A stretch of 64,000 nt of DNA from Pseudomonas siliginis (lineage in GTDB: Bacteria > Pseudomonadota > Gammaproteobacteria > Pseudomonadales > Pseudomonadaceae). The notes beneath the pieces were generated by a model. The model had not been told where the DNA came from and made no database searches. It saw only the letters and a list, made by a program, of their open reading frames with translations. Below, piece after piece: positions 53,047 to 61,801 of this stretch (positions within the stretch are counted from its first letter, which is position 1; each line of letters starts with the position of its first letter). The position numbers were made by a program, and so were the translations under genes. Location of the stretch: the NCBI RefSeq assembly GCF_019145195.1, contig NZ_JAHSTW010000011.1:1-64000 (forward strand), given 5' to 3'.

Positions 53047-53817
53047 TCAGCGGGTTGCAACAATGAACAATCGTGGAAACGGCAACAGCACCGAGCCGTC
53101 AGCCAAGGCCGGATAAGCCTTGGCAACCTCCGCCAGATACCGCTGCAGATACTGCGCCCGCTCCTCCTCGGTCAATGGGCTCAGGAATGGAATCAACCCG
53201 CTACCCTTGAACCACTCCACCACCCCCGCCGCCCCGTCCCGAAGTTGGTGGTGATAGGTGGTGCGCCACACATCGACCCGCGCGCAGTGCGGCCGCAGCA
53301 TTGAAAAATACTCACTGGCACTGGCCATGTCGGTACGCTGCCCGGCAGCGTCTGCGAGCTTGCTCGCCCACGGCCCGTTGGCGGCGACTTCACGCATCAA
53401 GCGGTGGGACGGTTCGTTGAGGTTGTCCGGCATCTGGATCGCCAGGCTGCCACCATCTGAAAGCTTGCTCGCCAGGGCTGGCAGCAACGAAGCGTGATCA
53501 GGCACCCATTGCAGCACCGCATTGGCGAAGATCACATCGAACGGACCCTCGTCAGCCCATTTGTCGACCTCCGCCACCTGAAACTGCACTTCAGGCAAGC
53601 GCTTGCGCGCGGCGGCAATCATGTCCGCCGAACTGTCGAGGCCACTGACGCTCGCCTCGGGAAAACGCTGCACCAGCAACTCGGTGGAATTGCCCGGTCC
53701 GCAACCAATGTCCACCACCGCCCGGGCCTGCGCCGTGGGTATCGCCGCCAACAGATCACGGGCCGGGCGGGTGCGTTCATCTTCGAAAGCGACGTATTGC
53801 TTGGCAGACCAACTCAT
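53047..53817 (-). CDS. tam: trans-aconitate 2-methyltransferase
   Basis: A 256-residue SAM-dependent methyltransferase that esterifies trans-aconitate, a by-product that inhibits the citrate cycle. The opening MSWSAKQYVAFEDERTRPARDLL and the SAM motif VVDIGCGPGNSTELL match Tam; FDVIFANAVLQWVPDH and the C-terminal FLSPLTEEERAQYLQRY are also characteristic. I chose the ATG giving the standard N-terminus, with GGAGAAC just upstream. It is a lone gene between the accessory patch and a membrane protein. Confidence 0.92.
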   Translation of the reverse strand: MSWSAKQYVAFEDERTRPARDLLAAIPTAQARAVVDIGCGPGNSTELLVQRFPEASVSGLDSSADMIAAARKRLPEVQFQVAEVDKWADEGPFDVIFANAVLQWVPDHASLLPALASKLSDGGSLAIQMPDNLNEPSHRLMREVAANGPWASKLADAAGQRTDMASASEYFSMLRPHCARVDVWRTTYHHQLRDGAAGVVEWFKGSGLIPFLSPLTEEERAQYLQRYLAEVAKAYPALADGSVLLPFPRLFIVATR

Positions 53818-53993
53818 TGCGTTCTCCTGTCGGGGCATGGCTTGAAACCGGGAAGTGCAGCTGCGCATACCATACAGCGATAAGGCCGATGAGCTCGCCT
53901 CGCCTCCGGCGTCCCGCCCGGTTATTTGTAATTAGAATTTTCAGCACAGCACCGATGTCTGAATTTCAAGCTTCCAAAACAAGGACTTCCATC

Positions 53994-54404
53994 ATGAAAT
54001 TCGCAAAGATTGCCCAGAAACTTGCCCTGTGGGCCGGTAGCCCGAAAACGTTCATGGGGGCGTTGATTCTGATTGGGTTGTGGGGGTTGAGCGGGCCGAT
54101 TTTTGGTTACAACGACACGTGGCAGCTGATCATCAATACCTCGACGACGATCATCACGTTCCTGATGGTGTTCCTGATTCAGAACACGCAGAACCGCGAT
54201 ACCGACATTTTGCATTTGAAACTCGATGAGCTGCTGCGGGTGAACAAGGAAGCGCAAAACGCGATGCTCGGGCTGGAAGCGCTGGACTTGAAGCAACTTG
54301 AAGCGCTGCGCCGGCATTACCGCGCGTTGGGTGAAAATCAGGTGTTTGATCTTGAGGGGCTGGGCGACAAGAGCAAGCCAAAGCAGGATTTGAATGAGTG
54401 CTGA
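53994..54404 (+). CDS. low-affinity iron permease-family membrane protein
   Basis: A 136-residue protein with two membrane segments (about 18-40, MGALILIGLWGLSGPIFGY, and 45-65, NTSTTIITFLMVFLIQNTQNRD) followed by a helical cytoplasmic tail. The NTSTTIITFLMVFLIQN block is typical of this family, first named after a fungal low-affinity iron transporter; in bacteria the role is unproven. A longer frame upstream is not supported. A fragment of the REP sequence (TGTGGGAGC) lies just after its stop. Confidence 0.75.
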   Translation: MKFAKIAQKLALWAGSPKTFMGALILIGLWGLSGPIFGYNDTWQLIINTSTTIITFLMVFLIQNTQNRDTDILHLKLDELLRVNKEAQNAMLGLEALDLKQLEALRRHYRALGENQVFDLEGLGDKSKPKQDLNEC

Positions 54405-54478
54405 GCAAGTAAACACACCCTGTGGGAGCATCGCATTTCAACTGAAGGTTTCGCTCGCGCTGCAACACTACGGCGTCG

Positions 54479-54982
54479 TTAGCGACTGGCCTGCAACGCT
54501 CGAGCTTTCTCCAGATGGCTTTGCAGTTTCGGCAAGGTCTCATCGGCGAACGCTTTGATTTCCGGCACGTCGGTGGTCTGTGCCTGTTGCTCGATCTGGG
54601 TGATGGCCTCTTCGGTCGCCTTGACCTGACTGGCAGCGTAGGCCTGATCGAATGTGGAGCCGTCCTTCACTTCCGGCATCAGCTCTTTGGCCTTGTCGGC
54701 GAGTTCTTCGCGGGGGGCAACCGGCAGGTCGAGTTTCTTGGCGATTTTCGCCAGATGCTGGTTGGCTGTAGTGCGGTCGTTGATCACAACGATGGTGTAA
54801 TCCTTGACCTCTTTCGATTCGGTCTTGCCGTGGGCCAGACGACTTGCTTCGATGTCGGCCATGCCTTTGGCAGAGGCATCGTTGATGAATTCGGCAGGCG
54901 ACTGGGCGAACGCACTGCTGGCGCACAGGCACAGCAGGGTTGCAAAACTGACGTTACGTAAACGGGTGGCCATCCGGCTCAT
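54479..54982 (-). CDS. DUF4142 exported protein
   Basis: A 167-residue exported protein. The signal peptide MSRMATRLRNVSFATLLCLCASSAFA is followed by a four-helix-type domain (FINDASAKGMADIEASRLAH, ...QHLAKIAKKLDL...) typical of DUF4142 proteins, ferritin-like periplasmic proteins of unknown role that are often linked to stress. A GGAGGGCGCG site supports the chosen ATG. It stands alone, divergent from the iron-permease-like gene's far end. Confidence 0.85.
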   Translation of the reverse strand: MSRMATRLRNVSFATLLCLCASSAFAQSPAEFINDASAKGMADIEASRLAHGKTESKEVKDYTIVVINDRTTANQHLAKIAKKLDLPVAPREELADKAKELMPEVKDGSTFDQAYAASQVKATEEAITQIEQQAQTTDVPEIKAFADETLPKLQSHLEKARALQASR

Positions 54983-55134
54983 GGTCGCGCCCTCCTTTGT
55001 TGAAAATTCAAACGGGCCTTGATTCGCCCGCTGCTCAAATGTCGCGGCGGACAATTGTCCGCCTCAGTTAGGAATGTTTTAGCGGTCAAAGGTTTAGAAA
55101 ATCTGCCTGAACCGCGACGAACGGCGCGCTCGCT

Positions 55135-56484
55135 TCAGCTGCCCAAGGCCCGATGATTGAGGCGTTTGGCCGCATACATGGCTTGATCGGCATGCCGAAA
55201 CAGTTGCTGTTCTTCTTCACCGTGTTCAGGAAAGCGCGCCACGCCGATGCTCGATTCGATCCGCAAGTCATGCCCGTCGAGGCGCATGGGCTGCGCCAGC
55301 ACCTGCCGGATTTTTCCGGCGACATTGTCGGGATCGCCGGCGGCATGCACGCTGTGCAGCAGCACGACGAATTCATCGCCACCGATACGCGCCACCGTAT
55401 CGGTTTCACGCACGCAGCCTTTCAGCCGGTTGGCCACGGTTTGCAGGAGCATGTCACCGACGGCATGGCCATGGGTGTCGTTGACCTGTTTGAAGCGATC
55501 CAGATCGACATACAGCAGCGCCATGCGTCCGTGCCCGGTTCGCGCATGGGCCAGCGCAGCCTTGAGCCGATCACGCAGCAGTTCGCGATTGGGCAGTTGC
55601 GTCAGTTGATCGTATTGCGCCATGCGCTTGAGCCGCGCGTGCAGTTGCTGGCGCTCGATGGCCGTGGCGACTTGTGCACAGACATATTGCAGCAGTTCCT
55701 TGTCCTGCTCGGTGTAGCGTTCGCCGCCAGCGAGGCTTTTGACGATCAAGGCGCCGATGGTGCCGTTTTTTGAGTTCAGTGGTACGCCGAGCCAGCAAGG
55801 CGCGTTTTGTTCCGCCACCAGCTCAGCAAAATCGGGCGTGGCATCGGCGCTGTCCGGGGTCAGCAACATTGGCTGGCCGCTGCGGATCACTTGCGCGCAG
55901 AGCCGTCCGATGACGGTGCCGGGCTGCTCGGGCTGCAATTCGTGATCGTCGACGTGATAGGGAAAATTCAGCTGCGCGCAGTGTTCGTCGTACAGCGCCA
56001 CGGAAAAATTCAGCGCCGGCAGCCACTCGCCAATCAGCAGATGGATGCGTTTGAACAGCGCCAGCAAATCTTCCGCCGCGTGCGCCGCTTCGGAAATCGC
56101 GTACAACGCCGCTTGCCGCGACTCGGCCTGCTTGCGCTCGGTGATATCGCGGGCGACGGCGATGCGCAGTTGATCGACTTCCGACCAGCGCGCCGACCAG
56201 GAAATGTGCGCGACGCTGCCGTCCTTGCGCAGATAGCGGTTCTCGAAATTGTGCTTCGGGTCGCCGCCCATGATTTCGCCAGCGGCCGCAAGGGTGCGCT
56301 GGCGATCAGCCGGGTGCACCAGCTCGATCATCGAGCGGCCGATCAGTTCGTCAGGCGTGTAGCCGAAAATCCGCTCGCAGGCAGCGCTGACAAAAACGAA
56401 ACGGCCCTGTTTGTCGACCGCGCAAACGGCGTCCAGCAACAGGTCAATGTAGCTCGCCAGCGGCGCAGGGTTTGGGCTTGCCAT
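55135..56484 (-). CDS. PAS-GAF-GGDEF diguanylate cyclase
   Basis: A 449-residue soluble signalling protein: PAS domain (about 10-130, YIDLLLDAVCAVDKQGRFVFVSAACERIFGYTP), GAF-like domain (about 135-285), then GGDEF domain with QYDQLTQLPNRELLRDRL and active-site RIGGDEF near residue 366. It should make cyclic di-GMP in response to a cytoplasmic signal. No EAL domain is attached. An earlier ATG seven codons upstream is possible. It lies between DUF4142 and LysE genes. Confidence 0.92.
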   Translation of the reverse strand: MASPNPAPLASYIDLLLDAVCAVDKQGRFVFVSAACERIFGYTPDELIGRSMIELVHPADRQRTLAAAGEIMGGDPKHNFENRYLRKDGSVAHISWSARWSEVDQLRIAVARDITERKQAESRQAALYAISEAAHAAEDLLALFKRIHLLIGEWLPALNFSVALYDEHCAQLNFPYHVDDHELQPEQPGTVIGRLCAQVIRSGQPMLLTPDSADATPDFAELVAEQNAPCWLGVPLNSKNGTIGALIVKSLAGGERYTEQDKELLQYVCAQVATAIERQQLHARLKRMAQYDQLTQLPNRELLRDRLKAALAHARTGHGRMALLYVDLDRFKQVNDTHGHAVGDMLLQTVANRLKGCVRETDTVARIGGDEFVVLLHSVHAAGDPDNVAGKIRQVLAQPMRLDGHDLRIESSIGVARFPEHGEEEQQLFRHADQAMYAAKRLNHRALGS

Positions 56485-56559
56485 GGTTCTAACGATTGTC
56501 CGCACAGTGCAGCGATTTCAATCATCCATGATCGTGATTGCGCGTCCCTGCCCATTCCA

Positions 56560-57198
56560 TCAAGTCTTGTTCGGCAGCAGCCCCGGCAGCGCGTGCATCA
56601 ACGCATTGATGGCGAAGCCGATAAACATCACGCCACATAAACGGGTGATGAGCAGTTCATTACGCTGATACACCGTGCGCACCCGCTGCGCGCCGACCAC
56701 GCCGATGAGGATAGCGTAAGCCAGCGCACCGCCGATAAAGCTCAGGGCGATCAGCGCCGGCAGCATCGACCAGTTGAGCAGTTCGGCGCGGCTCGACAGT
56801 AGCGCCGTAAAGGTCGCCACCGCCACCGGGTAGGCCTTGGGATTGGTCAGGCCGAAGACGATGCCGTGCCAGAACGGCTGTCGCGCCGCCCCTTGCGCCT
56901 CGTCACCATTGCGGCGTTGGGCACGCACCGCACGCCAGCCGAGCCAGAACAGGTACACCGCGCTGAGCACGCCGAGCACATCGAACGCGGTGCTGCCGAT
57001 TTCCCGCGCACCGACAATCGCCACCAGCGCGGTGCTGCACCAGATCACGTCGCCGAGCAGGTGCCCACACAGAAAACCCGCCCCGGCCCGTCGCCCACGG
57101 GCCGCGCCAATCCCGAACACCGCCAGCACGCCCGGCCCGGGCGTGATCCCGTAGATGAAACCCGAAGCCAGAACGGCCAACAGCAATGATGGAGTCAT
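56560..57198 (-). CDS. LysE-family amino-acid exporter
   Basis: A 212-residue protein with about six membrane helices, matching the LysE/RhtB exporters. The N-terminal PSLLLAVLASGFIYGITPGPGVLAVFGIGAARG carries the family motif GPGP, and NPKAYPVAVATF is also typical. These proteins export amino acids or related metabolites; the substrate is unknown. It follows the fosA gene on the same strand at some distance. Confidence 0.87.
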   Translation of the reverse strand: MTPSLLLAVLASGFIYGITPGPGVLAVFGIGAARGRRAGAGFLCGHLLGDVIWCSTALVAIVGAREIGSTAFDVLGVLSAVYLFWLGWRAVRAQRRNGDEAQGAARQPFWHGIVFGLTNPKAYPVAVATFTALLSSRAELLNWSMLPALIALSFIGGALAYAILIGVVGAQRVRTVYQRNELLITRLCGVMFIGFAINALMHALPGLLPNKT

Positions 57199-57258
57199 GA
57201 GAAACCTGCAAGCGCCAGAACACGTGGCGGCCAGTCTATATCAGCCGACTGCGCCCGA

Positions 57259-57675
57259 TCACTGCGCGTCGTTAAAACGCATGCCGGGGTACGGTTTCTG
57301 CCGACACGCAGCCAGCCGCGACTGCAAATCGCCGACATGGGCTTCCAGCTTGTGGCCGTCGGGGTCGAGAAAGTAGAACGACGCGCCCTCGCTACGGTTG
57401 TCTCGCCACTGCGGCACCTGAGCCGATTTCAACGTCTCAACCAGTGAAGTGAAATCTGCCGCGCTCACGCTCAAAGCGTAATGGGTATAGTCCGCGCCCG
57501 GCTCCCCACTGCGCTGAGGATCTTCTGACAAGCACAACCACAGTCCGGGCAGTGACAAATAGGCGCCGTTATCCCACGTCGCTTCGACGTCCAATTGCAG
57601 CACATCGCGATAGAACGCCAGACTGCGCTGCAGATCGCGGACGGCCAGGGTGAGGTGGTTAAGACCGGTAAGCAT
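57259..57675 (-). CDS. fosA: fosfomycin resistance glutathione transferase FosA
   Basis: FosA adds glutathione to the epoxide of fosfomycin, inactivating it, with manganese. The 138-residue protein matches the chromosomal Pseudomonas form closely. The metal ligands are His7 (LNHLTLAV), His65 (YTHYAL) and Glu111 (HKLEAHVGD), one residue offset from the P. aeruginosa numbers. The substrate-contact segments RSEGASFYFLDPDG and RLAACRQKPYPGMRF are conserved. I start it at MLTGLNHLTL. Likely intrinsic rather than acquired, given its surroundings. Confidence 0.94.
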   Translation of the reverse strand: MLTGLNHLTLAVRDLQRSLAFYRDVLQLDVEATWDNGAYLSLPGLWLCLSEDPQRSGEPGADYTHYALSVSAADFTSLVETLKSAQVPQWRDNRSEGASFYFLDPDGHKLEAHVGDLQSRLAACRQKPYPGMRFNDAQ

Positions 57676-57679
57676 CGAA

Positions 57680-58399
57680 TCAGTAACCTCTGAGGTCTTC
57701 GGGAACGACATATTGCTGGCCGTCGTAGACCAGGGTGACCCGGGTATTCTTCAGGTTGGTGGTTTTCGAAGCGCATTGTTTGCCTGAAGTGAAAGATTCC
57801 ATCAACGAACCGCTGGAACTGACGATCAGATCCGCAAACCCGTTGTGGCTGGATGAGCCGATTTCGACAGTCCTGCGAATGCGTGTGTCTCGCGTATCGC
57901 ACTCCCCGGTACCCTCACCGAAATCCTTGCGCACCACCAGGCCTTCCAGCACTGGGCGTAAGCGATTGCCTTCGCGAACATACAAAGCCAGGTCGGTTTT
58001 GGAGTACGGATTCGCTCTGGAACCGTGGCTCATGAACGTCGATCGCAGCCCGAACGCACGGACATCCGCCGCCAAGCGGTAACGCGCCGTATCGATGATC
58101 AGATCATCGAAGCTGATCGCATCGGAGTTGTAAGCGCCGGGTTTGGCATAACTGGCGACTGTGTTGCCCGTCGTGGCGGTGATTACTGACAGTGCCAGAT
58201 CGAACACGCCGTCTTGAGCACCCGCGGAATCGGGAACGAAGGTGGCCTTCGCTGCAATTGATTGAGTGTTGAACGCAGGCCAGATTTTGCAGCGCGAGAG
58301 AGTATGGCCGTCGAATTTTTCTACTTCGCAAGTGGCATGGACCTGAGCCGTAAGCGCGAACAAGCCGAGGGCGATATAGATTCGGAGATGCAGATTCAT
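57680..58399 (-). CDS. exported protein of unknown function, paralog A
   Basis: A 239-residue exported protein: signal peptide MNLHLRIYIALGLFALTAQVHA, then a beta-rich domain with four cysteines at positions matching the next gene (ATCEVEKF, LSRCKIWPAF, GECDTRD, KQCASKT), suggesting two disulfides. Shared blocks are FVPDSAGAQDGVFDLALSV, DTARYRLAADVRAFGLRSTF and LYVREGNRLRPVLEGLVV. It and the upstream gene are tandem duplicates. I know no function for this family. It ends just before fosA. Confidence 0.7.
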   Translation of the reverse strand: MNLHLRIYIALGLFALTAQVHATCEVEKFDGHTLSRCKIWPAFNTQSIAAKATFVPDSAGAQDGVFDLALSVITATTGNTVASYAKPGAYNSDAISFDDLIIDTARYRLAADVRAFGLRSTFMSHGSRANPYSKTDLALYVREGNRLRPVLEGLVVRKDFGEGTGECDTRDTRIRRTVEIGSSSHNGFADLIVSSSGSLMESFTSGKQCASKTTNLKNTRVTLVYDGQQYVVPEDLRGY

Positions 58400-58435
58400 G
58401 ATTCTTCCTTGAAGTATTCGTATCAGTAACACCAG

Positions 58436-59164
58436 TCACATGTCCTTGAAACCTTGCGGCAAAACGTAGGTTTTGCCGTCATAGCGCAACGTGGTCAGCA
58501 CCGGTTTTTCGTGGGTGGTCTTCGATTCGCAGGTGTCGGGTGGCCCCTCACCGACCAGGCCCGTGGTGACTGAGCGGACAATGATATCGGCGTAACCATG
58601 GGAACTGGTTTTGCCCATCTCAAGAGTACGCACCGTCTCCGAGCGCTCTCCGGCGCAATTGCCATCCCACTCGCCACTGAAGCTGTAGACGACCAAGCGA
58701 TCCAGCACCGGGCGCAGTTTGTCGCCCTCTTTCACGTAGAGCGACAGCAGGGTTTCATCCAGCGGATTGACGCGCGACGAGCCTTTGAAATGGGCGCGGA
58801 CGCCGAATGCACGAAGGTCGGGCGTGAGTTTATAGCGCGCCGTGTCGAGTTCCAGACTCTCCAGCGCGATGGCATCGGAGAGAAACACCGACGGCTGATG
58901 ATAGGTCGCCAGCGGTTTGGGGCTGCCAGCGGTAGTGACGGCCAGGTCCAGATCGTACGAGCCCACGCTTGCGTCATGGCCATAGACCGGATCGGGCACA
59001 AACGTCGATAGCGCGGTGATGGTCATCTGCGGATAAGCCGGCCAGTCCTTGCACAGCGAGAAATCCGCTTCCGCGCTGACCGCCGGCGGCGTGCAATCGG
59101 CCCACGCCTGCCCAGCCATGAACCACCCGCAGAGCGCTACTGCGCTGATCCAATTGGACTTCAT
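58436..59164 (-). CDS. exported protein of unknown function, paralog B
   Basis: A 242-residue exported protein clearly related to paralog A: signal peptide MKSNWISAVALCGWFMAGQAWA, then DCTPPAVSAEADFSLCKDWPAY, FVPDPVYGHDASVGSYDLDLAV, DTARYKLTPDLRAFGVRAHF and LYVKEGDKLRPVLDRLVV. The four cysteines align with those of paralog A. I use the ATG rather than the TTG two codons earlier. The two genes are separated by 36 bases and probably form one transcript. Function unknown; a secreted or periplasmic location is likely. Confidence 0.72.
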   Translation of the reverse strand: MKSNWISAVALCGWFMAGQAWADCTPPAVSAEADFSLCKDWPAYPQMTITALSTFVPDPVYGHDASVGSYDLDLAVTTAGSPKPLATYHQPSVFLSDAIALESLELDTARYKLTPDLRAFGVRAHFKGSSRVNPLDETLLSLYVKEGDKLRPVLDRLVVYSFSGEWDGNCAGERSETVRTLEMGKTSSHGYADIIVRSVTTGLVGEGPPDTCESKTTHEKPVLTTLRYDGKTYVLPQGFKDM

Positions 59165-59273
59165 TGTCAATTCCCGCTCCTTGAAGATATTTCCAGGCGC
59201 GCACTATCCCTTTCTGCATCGTAGGATTCAACAGATCTGGCCAGCGAATCTTCTCATGTGTCTGAAGTCGGAA

Positions 59274-59337
59274 TTCGCGAGCAGGCTCGCTCCCACAGCA
59301 AAGCGCATTCCAAAGTGGGAGCGAGCCTGCTCGCGAA
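59274..59337. repeat. REP doublet (REPIN) after paralog genes
   Basis: Inverted REP pair of the GCGAGCAGGCTCGC type with only a short spacer (about 15 bases), between the MFS transporter gene and paralog B. Confidence 0.88.
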
Positions 59338-59362
59338 GGCGTCATCGCCGACGCCGCAAATC

Positions 59363-60694
59363 TCAATATTTGTCCAGCGTGCGCAACTTCTGCGGCAAGC
59401 CCCACAGCAGTAAAGCGGCCGCAATCAGCGCGGCGACGCCGATGACATAGAGCGCCGGGGTGGTGCTGCCGGTGAGGTCCTTGATGCGTCCGACCATGAC
59501 CGGGCTGACGATCCCGCCAAATTGCCCCAGGGTGTTGATCACCGCGATCCCGCCCGCTGCGCCGGCACCGGCGCCCGCCAGCAGCTTCGGTGGCAGGGTC
59601 CAGAAGCTCGGAATCGAAGCGATGATGCCGGCGCCGAGCAGGCCGAGCGCGAGTATCAGGAAGGTCGTGTGGCTGGCGAAGATTCCTGCGCTGAAAAAGC
59701 CGATTGCGCCGACGATCACCAGCCCGGCGACAAACTTGCGCCGTTCACCGGTGGCGTCTGACAAGCGCCCGATCACCACCATGCTGATCGCACCGCAGAT
59801 GTACGGAATGGCGGTCAGCAGGCCGATCATCACCGGGCTTTCGGTGCCGGCGCTGCGGATCAATTGCGGTGCCCAGAAATTCAAACCGTAGGACGCGACC
59901 TGAATCAGGAAGTAGATCAAACCCAACGTCAGGAACCCGGGAATTTTCAGCGCCGCGAGCAATGAGCCGCCGCTCTTGTGTGGCTCGTGATGGGCGATGC
60001 GACTGGAGAGCAATTTCTTCTCGTCAGCCGTCAGCCAGTGCGCATCCTCGATGCGGTCCTTGAGCTGCGTCAGCACCAGGAAACCGAGGGCGATGCACGG
60101 CACGCCTCCGAGCAGGAACAACCAGTGCCAGCCGCGCATCTGCAATACGCCGTCGAGGTGTTGCAACACCAGCCCTGAGAACGGTGCGCCGACCAGTCCG
60201 GCAAACGCCGAGGCGAGAAACAGCATCGAGGTGATGCGGCCACGGAAGTGCTGCGGAAACCACAGCGTCAGGTAATACAGCACGCCCGGAGCAAACCCGG
60301 CTTCCATCGCACCGATGACGAAGCGCAGCGCATAGAACTGCCATTCGCTGTTGACGAAGACCATCGCCGCCGTCGCCACGCCCCAGGACATCATGATCCG
60401 CGCAATCCAGCGCCGTGCGCCGACCTTGTACAGCATCATGTTGCTCGGCACTTCGAACAGCACGTAACCGACCACGAACAGCCCGGCGCCCAAGCCATAC
60501 GCGGTGTCGCTCAGACTCAGGTCGGTCTGCAACTGGAATTTGGCGAAGCTGATGTTGATGCGGTCGAAAAAGGCGAACAGGTAGCAGACCATGATCAGCG
60601 GCATCAGACGCCAGGCGACTTTGCTGACCAGGGCCTTATCGGCGTCGTGATCGACGGACGGATTCACGCCCGCCTCCATTACATTGAGGCTCAT
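59363..60694 (-). CDS. MFS transporter (anion:cation symporter type)
   Basis: A 443-residue twelve-helix transporter of the anion:cation symporter group, which moves organic acids with protons. Visible marks are FAFFDRINISFAKFQLQTDLSLSDTAYGLGAGLFVVGYVLFEVPSNMMLYKVGARRWIARI and the later FRGRITSMLF and SDATGERR loops. The ATG at MSLNVMEAG is chosen over a frame reading through the REP repeat. It lies after the HMG-CoA-lyase-like gene with a REP doublet between, and probably imports that pathway's substrate. Confidence 0.88.
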   Translation of the reverse strand: MSLNVMEAGVNPSVDHDADKALVSKVAWRLMPLIMVCYLFAFFDRINISFAKFQLQTDLSLSDTAYGLGAGLFVVGYVLFEVPSNMMLYKVGARRWIARIMMSWGVATAAMVFVNSEWQFYALRFVIGAMEAGFAPGVLYYLTLWFPQHFRGRITSMLFLASAFAGLVGAPFSGLVLQHLDGVLQMRGWHWLFLLGGVPCIALGFLVLTQLKDRIEDAHWLTADEKKLLSSRIAHHEPHKSGGSLLAALKIPGFLTLGLIYFLIQVASYGLNFWAPQLIRSAGTESPVMIGLLTAIPYICGAISMVVIGRLSDATGERRKFVAGLVIVGAIGFFSAGIFASHTTFLILALGLLGAGIIASIPSFWTLPPKLLAGAGAGAAGGIAVINTLGQFGGIVSPVMVGRIKDLTGSTTPALYVIGVAALIAAALLLWGLPQKLRTLDKY

Positions 60695-60769
60695 AGATTT
60701 TCTCCAGGAGGACTGCCGGGGGCGTCCGATTGTTTTTGTTGTCTGGTGGTGCTGCTGAATGCTTTTGAA

Positions 60770-60862
60770 CTGTGGGAGCGAGCCTGCTCGCGAATGCGCC
60801 AGATCAGTCGATACCGATGTTGAATGACACACCGCGTTCGCGAGCAGGCTCGCTCCCACAAG
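60770..60862. repeat. REP doublet (REPIN) between lyase and MFS genes
   Basis: Inverted REP pair of the GCGAGCAGGCTCGC type with a spacer of about 40 bases, just upstream of the MFS transporter start. Confidence 0.9.
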
Positions 60863-60874
60863 GGTTTTGTATCT

Positions 60875-61801
60875 TCAGGTGGGCATCGGATGCAGATCGC
60901 AGTTGCGCCCGGCCTTGGCCAGTTGGCCGGGTACTTCGTGGCCCAGCAGCGCCGGCAAGCCGCGCGAGAGTTTCAGCAGCAACGGCAAGTCGATCCCTGT
61001 GGGAATGCCGACTTCATCGCACAGGTTCACCAGGTCTTCGGTGCAGATATTGCCTGACGCACCCGGCGCAAACGGACAGCCACCGAGGCCCCCGAGCGCC
61101 GCATCGAAGCGCCGCGCGCCGGCCTCGTAAGCGGCCAGCACATTGCACAGACCAAGGCCTCGAGTGTTGTGGAAATGCAGGGTCAGATCGGCTGGCGAAA
61201 CCCGTTGCAAAACGCGCCGAACCAAGCGATCGACCTGACGCGGATTGGCCATGCCGGTGGTGTCGGCGAGGCTGATGCCCTGAATGCCGAGTTCCTGATA
61301 GGCGTCAACGATCTGCAGCACACGCTCCTCATCGATCCGGCCTTCGAACGGACAACCGAACGTGGTGGCGATGCTGCCGTTGAGGCGCACACCCGAACCG
61401 CTGACAAACGCAACGATGTCAGCGAACGCCGCCAGCGACTCCTCGCAACGCATGCGCATGTTGGCAAGGTTGTGGGTCTGGCTGGCAGACATCACCAGAT
61501 TCAACTCATCGGCATTGGCCACCAGTGCTCGTTGCGCGCCTTTGAGGTTAGGGATCAACGCCACGTAAATCACCCCTGGCTGACGCCGAATGCCGTTGAA
61601 CACTTGCTCGCCGTCACGCAGGGCCGGAATGGCTTTGGGCGAGACGAACGAGCCGGCCTCGATGCGGCTGAATCCGGCCAATGACAGTTGATTGATCAGG
61701 GCGATCTTGTCAGCCGTTTCCACCCAGGTCGGCTCGATCTGCAAACCGTCGCGCGGCGAGACTTCCTGGACGATAAGCTTGTGCGAATAGTCAGTGATCA
61801 T
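60875..61801 (-). CDS. hydroxymethylglutaryl-CoA lyase-family enzyme
   Basis: A 308-residue TIM-barrel lyase matching HMG-CoA lyases, which cleave a 3-hydroxy-3-methyl acyl-CoA to acetyl-CoA and a ketone. Active-site marks are EVSPRDGLQ (catalytic Arg-Asp), LHFHNTRGLG (metal histidines) and GGLGGCPFAPGASGN (catalytic cysteine loop). The start overlaps the end of the CoA-transferase gene. Being paired with a CaiB-type transferase rather than leucine-pathway genes, it may act on HMG-CoA or a related citramalyl-type CoA. Confidence 0.87.
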   Translation of the reverse strand: MITDYSHKLIVQEVSPRDGLQIEPTWVETADKIALINQLSLAGFSRIEAGSFVSPKAIPALRDGEQVFNGIRRQPGVIYVALIPNLKGAQRALVANADELNLVMSASQTHNLANMRMRCEESLAAFADIVAFVSGSGVRLNGSIATTFGCPFEGRIDEERVLQIVDAYQELGIQGISLADTTGMANPRQVDRLVRRVLQRVSPADLTLHFHNTRGLGLCNVLAAYEAGARRFDAALGGLGGCPFAPGASGNICTEDLVNLCDEVGIPTGIDLPLLLKLSRGLPALLGHEVPGQLAKAGRNCDLHPMPT

